This document shows positions 55,746 through 64,000 of a stretch of 64,000 nucleotides of DNA, piece by piece; within the stretch, counting starts at the first letter, position 1, and every line of letters starts with the position of its first letter. This DNA comes from Tetradesmus obliquus. Taxonomy: Eukaryota; Chlorophyta; Chlorophyceae; Sphaeropleales; Scenedesmaceae. The notes beneath the pieces were generated by a model. That model searched no databases. It was not told the origin of the DNA and saw only the letters and a program-made list of their open reading frames with translations. The stretch lies in NCBI GenBank assembly GCA_030272155.1, contig CP126204.1, positions 3,215,501 to 3,279,500 of the forward strand. The letters run 5' to 3'. The position numbers and the translations under genes are program-made.

Positions 55746-56240
55746 GGCTGCTGCTGCTGGTGGCTAGCACAGTCAAGGGCTGCAGCAGCGTGCAGTGGTC
55801 GGCCAGCAGCGTGCCGCATCCCATGCATGCAGGGCAACATGTTGCTTTTTTGTCATTTCCAGCTGACATTTTCAGCTGAGTGGCAGCTGCTGTCAGGGTG
55901 CTGCAACTCGAAGGACCAGGAGGAGAAGCTGCGGGCAGTGCAGGAGAAGCACGGAGTGGACGGAGAGCAGCACGCAAAGCCAGCAGGCAGCCAAGCAGTG
56001 AGGCAGCAGCGGAATCTGGCTGGTGCTGCTGCTGCGGCGGCTGCTGGCTAGACGGGCACGGAGGCGAGCAGCACGCAAAACTACCTCGTCCAAGTTGTGA
56101 CACAGCAGCAACATTCTGCTGCTACTGCTGTTGGCTTGGGCACTCCAGGGCTGCAGCAGGTTGGAGAGCAGCATGTCAAGCTCACAGTGGCCAAGCAGTG
56201 GCAGTTGGCGGCTGCTGGCTAGCGCTGTCAAGGCCTGCAG
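55480..56240 (+). repeat. Echo copies of SF3B6 exon 5
   Basis: A trace in intron 4 (cctcatcgtgctccgc, near 55491) copies LIVLYY coding. Past the stop, 55905-56000 repeats the last 90 coding nt almost exactly ([20 protein letters not shown], then caagcagtga). Decayed copies follow at about 56045-56085 and 56165-56240. Confidence 0.9.
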
Positions 56241-57340
56241 CAGCAGCGCCTGCTTTCCAGTTATAATTGCAGCAATCAGCGGCAGCGCCCAGCAGTGGCT
56301 GTTATGTCAGCTGCAAGAGGACTGTAGAGGACTTGCAAGCTCCGGACAGCCAGCGCATAAGCCCTGATGCAGTGCCGTGGGTGGCTTGCAGTCAGCCTTA
56401 CCATGGCCTAGCAGCGACTTTGTTGCAGGGCGACTTCGCAGCTGAAAGCATGAAAGTCTTAAGTCTGAGCTGTAGATGAGTGCAAAATGGTGATTTCTTC
56501 AGAGGCGGTTGATGTTTTGGCCGTGTCATGCACTGTGTGTGCAGCGCTGTCAAGTACAGTAGCAGGCTCGGCACCACAAGGTCATGATGCTGGTGTGTGT
56601 TGCTGGTGGCTGAAAACCCTGGTTGGAGAATGTGGTCTTGCACACCATGGCGATGGCAGGTACATTTTGTTGTGCAGCGCCAGCTGCGTTGTCATCGCAT
56701 ATGGCTTGATTATCGGATGCTTTTGCAGCGGTGCCTCAGCAATGGCACAGCACTGTAGCCCAGCTGCTTGCAGCCGGAGCCCTGCCCGGCTGGCAATGTC
56801 TTATTCTGAACCATGTAATATTGGCGTGTGCGGTCGGGAAACAGAAGCAATGTAACTCTTTGTTAGCATGGTGAAGCGCATTGTTGTTTTGGAGCAAGCA
56901 GCGACCCAGACTGCCTCAGGTCTTTTGAATCACATGCGCCACATGCGCCAGCCCGCCGGGCCAGTCAACAGCAGAGCATCACAGCAAGGAGAAGCAACAG
57001 CACCTGCTGATGAACACCACACCTCCAACTAGCGGGCTTGAACGCGTTGCTTATCGTCTGCCTCAACAGCATGAGCAGAAGACTCAAAATGATGAGTAGG
57101 GCTTACACCAGCAGCACCTGACAAGTAACTTGTCATGCCAGCCTAGCTGTTCCACCCAAACGCAAGGTGCGCTGTTATCTGGCTGACAATCTTATGCCTC
57201 GTGTGTTGTGCGGTCACTGCCAGCAACCGGATACGTAGTAGCGTGTTCAAGCGCCAGATCACCGCCAGCCAGGTCACCACGCCTGACTCAACGTTTTTAT
57301 AATACATTAAACGTTCCTTTTAGTTTAGGTTCTCGGCACC
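56241..57340. other. Intergenic between SF3B6 and TIM23-like genes
   Basis: No gene is recognised. The right end carries the promoter and 5' UTR of the TIM23-like gene; a weak AT-rich stretch (tttttataatacattaaacg) at about 57294-57313 lies 30-45 bp before the ATG. Confidence 0.4.
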
Positions 57341-59236
57341 ATGGGGCTGCTAGACATATTGGGCGGCCGTGATAGGAACGCACAGCGAGAGCCAGAGGAG
57401 GAAGCACCAGCAGCAGCAGAACCCACGACATCTTCATCAAGTAGAGAGATGCTGCGCGATCCAGCTGCTTCGCTTGGAGGCTTCGAACCCCCAAACAGGT
57501 ACAGCAGTAACCCAGCAGCAGCAGCCTCTGGTGCCTGCAAATGCAACCTGGGGCACGTTCATATGGATGAAGAAGCAGCGCTGAATGTTATAGTGGGGAC
57601 TTATGAATTTGATTATCTCACATCAACACCTGTTGACACCTGCAATGCGCTCGTGGTGTGAAGTGCAGCAAGTTTGTGCATGCCCGCCACCAGCAGTAAC
57701 GCCAGAGAGTTGTGGCAGCGCATGCTGCTGCTGACAGCAGCCAAAACATAACAGAACGCCATGACAGATCTCTTCTATGCGGAAGAGCAGCAGAATAGTA
57801 CGCGCATGCAGTGCACACGCACATGCTCACATGTTTCAAGTGCACAGCTTGTGCAGTACGCAGCCTGTAAGTACACATGTCTCGTGGAAATCAATGTTCT
57901 GCACCACCACATAGCCACACCACACACCAACAACTGTCTGCCTTGGCGCACATGCATCCTGCTTTTGACCTGGCTACTGCTGCTGCTGCTGTCTGTCCTC
58001 CGCGCAAACTTGTGTAGGCTGTACGATCCATATGCCGACATATCAACAGCAATGGGCGGCAGGCGAGCAGCGTTCCAGCTGCCGGAGGGGCCAGAGTTTG
58101 TGTTCCAGGAAGAGGCAGCGGCGCGGCGGCGAGGCTGGACAGAGAACCTGCAGTTTTACACAGGCATAGGGTACCTTGGAGGTGCGCTGCTGTGCAGCAG
58201 CTTGTTTGTATGGACATGTGAATAGACATGTAGTGTTTTGAGGAATGCAGGGTGCAGTTGCCCAGCATCCCTTGCCTTGTATGCTGCAAGATAGTTGCTA
58301 AGCGTCAAGGTGCTTGCTGGGGCTGGGGCCGAAGTGCAGCAGTGTGTGTGATATCTGGAGCTAGTATGCGCTTTGCGCTAGGAGCGTGGTGGTGGCTGCC
58401 TCACCTGCAGCATAGAAGACTGATGTAGAAGCTACTTTGCACGCGGCGGCAGCAGCAGCAGCAGGAGCTTCACCTCTCAAAGCCCAATGGCAGTTCTGCT
58501 GTGGTGACTGATGCCTGGGTGCAGCTGCAGCTCAAGTCCTACGTTGTGACGTTTTGGCAAACACAACGTTCGGTGGCAACTTGTGCGCTTGATTACCACG
58601 GTCTATCTGTCCTGTTGACGTTTGACGCACCTTCTTGCAAATATCAATTGCAGGCGGCGCGACGGGCTTTGCCAATGGCGGCCACCGCTACCTCAACCTG
58701 CCACCATATGCCTTGAAACACATTCGCATAATCTACATTGTTTCAACGTATGCTATGCTGCAGGCGGCGCGACCGGTTTTGCCATAGGCGGCTTCCGCTA
58801 CCTCAACCTGCCTGCTGACCCGGCCTTCAGCACAGCCAAGCTCAAGGCAAACAGGCTCATCAACACATCAGGTGGGATGATAGCAGGCTATGTGTTGTAC
58901 TTGCTGTGCTGCCAGCGCCGCACGATACAAGGCAGGCAGTACGTGGATAGTTGGATGTGTGCATGTTATTATGTGCTTCTTTCTGCCTGACTGCTGCTGC
59001 TATTGGTGCTGCTGCTGTTGTTGCTGCTGCTGTTGTTGCAGGCTTTTTTGGGAAGCGCATGTCGTGCGGCTCGGCTATTTTGGGGCTGTTCCTTTGAACA
59101 TGCTGTGACCTCACTGCTGCTGATGATGATGATGATGATGATGATGATGCTGATGCTGCTGTTGCAGGCTCGCTTGGGAAGCGCATGGCATGCAGCTCAG
59201 CCATTCTTGGGCTGTACTTGTCAACATGCTGTGACC

Positions 59237-59303
<67 letters not shown>

Positions 59304-59374
59304 GCAGGCTGGCTTGGGAAGCGCATGGCGTGCAGCTCAGCCATTCTTGGGCTGTACTTGTCAACATGTCGTGT

Positions 59375-59434
<60 letters not shown>

Positions 59435-60290
59435 GCAGGCTCGCTTGGGAAGCGCATGGCATGCAGTTCAGCTATTCTTGGGCTGTACTTCTCCACCAGT
59501 GAGAGCTACATCGGGTACCTGGCTGATGGGCGGGTGCCTGATGAGGCGTGCACAGTAGCAGCAGGTGGGTGCGCTGGGACAGGCTTGTGGCGGGTTGCGT
59601 GATTGATATATGTTATGTATTCAATTGTGCTTGAGGTGGAATGCCCTTTTTGGCTGGAGTAGCTCTGAAGCAGCACGCGCACATCTGCTAGCGGGTACAA
59701 TCAATGTTTGTGGTTGAGATCCTAGCTTGGGCTGTACTTCTCCACCAGTGAGAGCTACATCGGGTACTTGGCAGATGGCAGGGTGCCTGATGAGGCGTGC
59801 ACAGTAGCAGCAGGTGGGCGGGGGCACAACAGCAGCAGCCATTGCACATGTTTGCACCTGTGTTGTTCCTGGATGTTGGGTTCTAACACGTGTCACGTGT
59901 GAAGGTCCAAATCAGGCGTTAGCTGCGAGAGGGCTGTCACGTCAGGAGGTGTGCATCACTTGCCGTTTGCACCACACATGCATCCAAAATTAAATCACTC
60001 TATCAAACTTCCTGCCTGTTGACACACCACAGCTGATGGCATGCTATTTGGATGCAACGGCGTGTTGCTGCGTGCTGCAGAATCGGGTTACGCCAAGGCT
60101 TGGCTCTGCGGCAAACCGAGTACTGTGCCTGTCCCGCTGCTGCTGGTGCTGTTACTGTCCTGCAGGTTTCTTTGCAGCAGGCCTGTTCAGGTCGGTACGC
60201 GGGCCAAAGGCAGCAGCTATAGCAGGAACAGTAGGAGCAGTGGCAGCTGGCGGCCTGGCAGCAGCACGGCAGTACTTTCCTAGCCTGTAA
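57341..60290 (+). CDS. Mitochondrial import inner membrane translocase subunit, TIM23-like
   Basis: Exons: 57341-57498, 58018-58181, 58764-58871, 59439-59564 and 60166-60290. All phases agree; the model gives 226 residues. The hydrophilic N-terminal domain (about 100 residues) contains LYDPYADISTAM and LPEGPEFVFQEEAAARRRGW, followed by TENLQFYTGIGYLGGGATGF, which begins the Tim17/22/23 membrane domain. That domain continues with KLKANRLINTSGSLGKRMAC, a membrane helix, GYLADGRVPDEACTVAAG, then GLFRSVRGPKAAAIAGTVGA and a last helix. The glycine-zipper helices and the G-x2-RSVRGP-like segment fit TIM23, the protein-conducting channel of the inner membrane; family sister TIM17 lacks such an N-terminal domain. 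Introns around exon 4 are filled with exon copies. Confidence 0.93.
58654..58715 (+). repeat. Echo of TIM23-like exon 3 (5' part with acceptor)
   Basis: tgcag|gcggcgcgacgggctttgcc at 58654 repeats the exon 3 start (58764), including RYLNLP coding, then diverges. Confidence 0.94.
59042..59438 (+). repeat. Three echo copies of TIM23-like exon 4 (5' part) with CTG runs
   Basis: Copies with cag acceptors at 59041, 59169 and 59310 repeat the exon start (LGKRMACSSAILGLY coding) for about 50 nt. Periods are about 130-140 bp. The second and third are followed by (CTG)n tracts of about 18-22 units that lead into the next acceptor; a GAT/TGA run (59118-59150) lies after the first. Confidence 0.95.
59720..59820 (+). 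repeat. Echo of TIM23-like exon 4 (3' part with donor)
   Basis: Repeats LGLYFSTSESYIGYLADGRV coding and the gcag|gtggg donor, about 155 bp after the real exon end (59564). Confidence 0.95.
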
Positions 60291-61260
60291 AGGCAGCAGC
60301 AGCAGCATTTGTGGCAGCAGCTGCAGTGGCAGCTGTTGGTGTGATGATCAAGGTGGCTTTCATTGGCGTGCCATTGCTGGCCGTTAGTGTCAAAATTGTA
60401 GCCAGCAAGTAACAGCGGACTAGATGGATGCATGGGGCACTGCTGTGTTGCAGTGTGTGCTATCGAGTGCGCTTGCAGTGGACCGTCAGGGCGGGATACG
60501 ATTACTGGCATGGCTAACGCCTGTTTAAATTGGCGATGCCTGCACTGATCTAGCAAGTGCCAGGCTTGCTACTTGCAGCGTCTGCAAGGGATGTGTTGCA
60601 AGCAGTAGCTGTGGGGAGCCCCCAGCCATTGTGTATGATGCATCCGATGCTGAGTCAGCAGCGACTTGCAGGTAGCACTTGCTCGCTGGTGACGCAGCAT
60701 AGCGCCTTCATGGTATCTCATGGAAGTTCATCTGGACACCTAGCATATGTCTGAGCAGACAGATAGCGGACCAACGTGTTTTCCCGATGTCTTCGGATGT
60801 CCTTGCATGATTGACCTGCTTGCACGTTGTACCAATTGAATACACATGGTGCCACATCAGTCTGCTTTACCGCCCCCATGTACCAGGCTGTGGTGTTTGC
60901 TGTGAACACTGCAGCAGCTCGTAACGAATTATCTGCTATCTTTCCGATGTTTCGACCAGCAGCATTGCAGCGGAATTGCGCGGTCACTGCAACGTTTGTT
61001 ATCAAACAGTTGTCTTGTCACTCCCGTAGCCGCGTTCAGCACTTCCCGTGCCTGGTGGCTGCGGACTTCCACAACTTTGCAACATGTTGTTTATCAGTTG
61101 AATTTGGGGTTTTCATAGCGCTTGCCTGCAGCAAGTCAGCGGCTACGGAAGTTCTCTTACCACAAGTTCACCGCAGCATCAACATCATCCATCATGGCCC
61201 GGTTTTGATGAAGAATATAGGAATTTGATGAAATTATTCGATCATTGCCGGATCGCGATC
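60291..61260. other. Intergenic between TIM23-like and metalloprotease genes
   Basis: No gene is recognised. A CAG-rich 3' UTR-like stretch follows the TIM23 stop (60292-60340). Confidence 0.4.
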
Positions 61261-62805
61261 ATGGCGGTGGTCCCGAACAATCGCATAATGTTCCGGGCGC
61301 AGCGAGGGGTGCAAGGAAACAGAGTGATGTGGTGCCTGTGGCACATCCTGCTGCTCGGGTAAGACTTACTAACTCAAATCAGTAGTTGAGATGCATGCAT
61401 ATAGCATCTGGAGGAATTTCTGATAGTCTTAGCATGCATAGCCTGCTCCAAACTGCTGTCACCAGCCAGGCTCATGAGCCTGATCATCACAGTTTCTGTG
61501 TTTGTGCAGGTCCTGCAATGGTCTGAGTGGCCATGTCCAACAGCAGTTGAACCAGCAGCAATCCGGGGTTTCATGGCCTCAGGCCGGTCTCCAGGCACAC
61601 AGGTCAGCAGCTGCTGCAGGAGCAGCAGCTCTGCATGGCAGAGTGCACACTGCTGGCACCAGCACCAGGAGCAGCAGCAGCGGCAGCAGGTTACCAATGC
61701 TACGGCTAGGTGCACCTGTGCCAATTCCTCAAGGCAGCCACACAGCAGTGCAGCTAGATATGCAGCCCGAAAGGCCACTCAGCTGGCGACTCAGGCGGCG
61801 GCGAAACCTTGTCTCCTCGCATGCTGAAGCAGCAGGGCCTAGGTCTCAGCAGGTGCTGCCATACCCAAAAGATCCTGCAGGGATCCAGTGGTATCTGCAG
61901 GAAGCAGAGAGCAGCTCAGCAGCGCCTTACGTAATACCCGTGTGGTTTGTGGTGGTGGTGGATCCGGCCAACCCACAAGCCACAAACATAAGCAGCCAGC
62001 AGGTGGCTGAGCAGCTGCAGCTGCTGAACACTGCCTATGCAACGGGCCTGCCAAGCAGCAGCAGCAGCAGCAGCAGCAACATTGTAACAGAGTCTGGCAG
62101 CGGCAGCAATCTGCGGCTGGGCAATGCGGCAGCGATGGTTGCAGCTGCACGTGGGCGTGCAAAACTGCGGACTCGCAGGCGGCCTTTGGCCGCCACCACT
62201 ACCAGCAGCAGCAGTGGCGGCGGTGGCAGTGCCGGACTTTGGCGATTCAGTTTGATGGATATCCGTTATACAACCAGCAGCATTCCCATGTGTGTTGGCA
62301 GCAGCACCGAGCAGCACATAAAGCAGGCCTGGCGGCAGAAGCTTATCGAAGAAGGCAAGACAGTAGAGGACCGTACGCTCGTGGTTTATGTCTCAGACAT
62401 AACAGCAGCGTCCTGCAAGGGCAAGGTAGCTGGTTACTCAGTGGTTTTTGGCTATGGCAGTACTCCATTTGACCTGGTGTTTTGGAAGCAGCGCAACATG
62501 CAGCACCGAGATGGCGTGGTGATTGATGCGAGGTACCTGCTGCATCCTGGCATGCAGCAGGCGGGAGCAGGCATGCTGCATGGAGCTGCAAGTGGGGCAC
62601 AGCTGGTGCACGAGGTGAGCCGGTTTCCTGCAGAGCAGAGCAAGTCTGTGATAGACTGCACACCGGCTGCAGTGCTGTGGCACCCACTTCAACGCAAGTG
62701 ACAAGCATCTGGTGGCTTCTGGTGTGACTCGTCACACATTGTTGTCAAATCGTCATGCAATAGACGGAGACTTAAGTCTCAACGTGCAAGTGTGGTGCTG
62801 ACCAG

Positions 62806-62900
<95 letters not shown>

Positions 62901-63199
62901 AGATCGGGCACTGGATGGGCCTGGTGCATACCTGGGATGGTGGCTGCCAGCCATCAGAGGCAGAAACTGACCAGGTTGATGACACGCCTGCAGAAGCACA
63001 CCCAACAAAATGGGGAGTTGACATGAGGGATGCAAGCTCAGGCTGCAGGGTCAGGGACAGCTGCGGAAACCTGCCTGGTCAGGACATGTATGAGAACTAC
63101 ATGACGTATAACAACCTGGCATGTGCGCAAAGCTTCACTGCAGGGCAGCAGGCGCGCATGCTGTACTTATTCAAAGCAGTGCGGAAGCACAGGCGGTGA
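61261..63199 (+). CDS. Zinc metalloprotease of the M43 (pappalysin-like) family
   Basis: Exons: 61261-61358, 61510-62614 and 62903-63199. All phases agree; the model gives 499 residues. The N-terminus has basic residues followed by VMWCLWHILLLGSCNG, which looks like a signal peptide; an internal Met (RVMWCL) may be the true start. A Gln/Ser/Ala-rich propeptide-like region follows, then YVIPVWFVVVVDPANPQATN, SQQVAEQLQLLNTAY, FSLMDIRY and GYSVVFGYGSTPFDL, as in the M43 catalytic domain. The zinc site HEIGHWMGLVH (about residues 400-410) fits HExxHxxGxxH exactly but is split after Glu by intron 2. Downstream are GGC, DQVDDTPAEA, DSCGNLPGQDMYENYMTYNN (Met-turn) and FTAGQQARMLYLF, all family-typical. 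It is likely secreted and could act on the extracellular matrix or cell wall, which is inference. No exon echoes were seen here. Confidence 0.9.
62807..62900 (+). repeat. (CTG)n of about 29 units forming a 3' splice site
   Basis: The run, with one CTA interruption near 62826, continues directly into ctgcag, the acceptor of metalloprotease exon 3. Confidence 0.95.
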
Positions 63200-64000
63200 G
63201 CAGGACAGCACGTTAGGGTTGAGTTCAACCGCATGGCTGGAGGCTAATGTCAAAACACAAAGAGGGCTGCCAAGTCTGTTATTTCAGGTTGCAGTAGCTG
63301 CAGCTAGGCTGCGAGTTACTGTGGACGTGGTGGTTTACAGCAAAGAAATGCAGCAGTGAAATTTCTATTGTGAATGCTGTTTGCCTGCTGTACTTGCTTG
63401 CAGCAGCTGTGAACGTTTGGCATGCTCGATGCAGCTGCAGAACAAATTGATGTCTTCGTGCTTTTTTAAATTGAGCAAGAACGATGCGGACAGTGTGATG
63501 ATGCTGACACATGTGTTGGGCTGGAATTGGCATAGTGGTTGGTTTGCAGGCCATTGATATGCAACAGCAAGAACTTTGTTGATTGGTCAGGTGCTAGATA
63601 ATGTTGCGGCTTCAGAGCAGATCTGCTGGTGTGCTGCTGATGAAGCAAGCGGTCACCGGGTGTATGTCGGCCGTACGAGTTTGATGGTGTGCAACAAGCA
63701 ACACTCAATGAGAAATGTGATGGTACATACATACAAATATACCCTGTGTTATTGAGTGCGCACTATGCTGCTGTTTTTGATGCTGGTGGGTGGCAGACTG
63801 CAGCACAGCTGTGCTGGCGCCGCACCCCCAATGAATTTTCCATCTCCAATGTTTGGGGGAAGCTGATGTGCCTGCTGCGGCAGTCAAATGCTCACGTTAC
63901 ATGCATTAGATTGAGTTTTCATTGATTTTACGTTTCGCGCAGCAGACATACTGGGACCCAGCTGCAACCTGATGCGGTCAATCCGGCAGTCAATCTGCCA
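63200..64000. other. 3' flank of the metalloprotease gene, no gene recognised
   Basis: No convincing exon is visible. A possible acceptor and open frame in the last 60 bases (cgcag, then ...ctgggacccagctgcaacc) could begin an exon continuing beyond the window, but nothing supports it. Confidence 0.35.

Overview
The window is nuclear DNA of a green alga (Chlorophyta). The order Sphaeropleales, Scenedesmus/Tetradesmus-like, is my best guess, but that is inference and not shown. The evidence is: many short exons with GT-AG introns; TGTAA-type polyadenylation signals behind some genes; very abundant CAG/CTG trinucleotide repeats (in exons giving poly-Gln, poly-Ser and poly-Ala; in introns lying against 3' splice sites); a thylakoid CURT1 protein; and typical eukaryotic housekeeping genes (SF3B6, TIM23, folylpolyglutamate synthase). 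There is no prokaryotic operon structure. I rebuilt the gene models by hand from reading frames, splice signals and intron phase. For all models except the first gene, and apart from an in-frame stop in the MGNTLGGC gene, every exon junction is phase-consistent.

Layout: (1) about 467-1277 (+), secreted-type NHL/beta-propeller protein with a one-base frame break. (2) about 1.3-5.1 kb, mostly non-coding, with one doubtful exon cluster. (3) 5097-12922 (+), nine-exon bestrophin-family anion channel with large low-complexity insertions. (4) 12.9-14.0 kb, a hairpin region and a 354-bp non-autonomous hAT element. (5) 14511-19627 (-), folylpolyglutamate synthase. (6) 20710-22293 (-), CURT1-like thylakoid protein. 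(7) 22632-24980 (+), ASCH-domain protein, divergent from CURT1. (8) 25-30 kb, gene-poor, with two CGTGTC-rich blocks that share an inverted 11-bp end. (9) 30103-36600 (-), eleven-exon cytochrome P450. (10) 37388-44005 (+), ten-exon DEAD-box RNA helicase. (11) 45115-47837 (+), unknown protein with an N-terminal MGNTLGGC acylation-like motif; its intron holds a 972-bp hAT element with a BED zinc finger. (12) 50561-53796 (-), plastid-type UVR/HEAT/TPR protein. (13) 54425-55745 (+), SF3B6/p14. (14) 57341-60290 (+), TIM23-like translocase subunit. (15) 61261-63199 (+), M43-type zinc metalloprotease. These genes are independent eukaryotic transcription units with no shared pathway; three divergent pairs may share promoters.

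The outstanding feature is not a gene but a pattern. Introns and 3' flanks of nearly every gene contain 'echo' copies of neighbouring exon ends. Copies upstream of an exon carry its 3' splice site plus the 5' part of the exon; copies downstream carry the 3' part of the exon plus its 5' splice site. I count more than 60, in nine genes on both strands, from near-identical to badly decayed, often as arrays of about 90-140 bp period. This looks like an ongoing process of tandem duplication at exon-intron boundaries that lengthens introns and seeds alternative splice sites.
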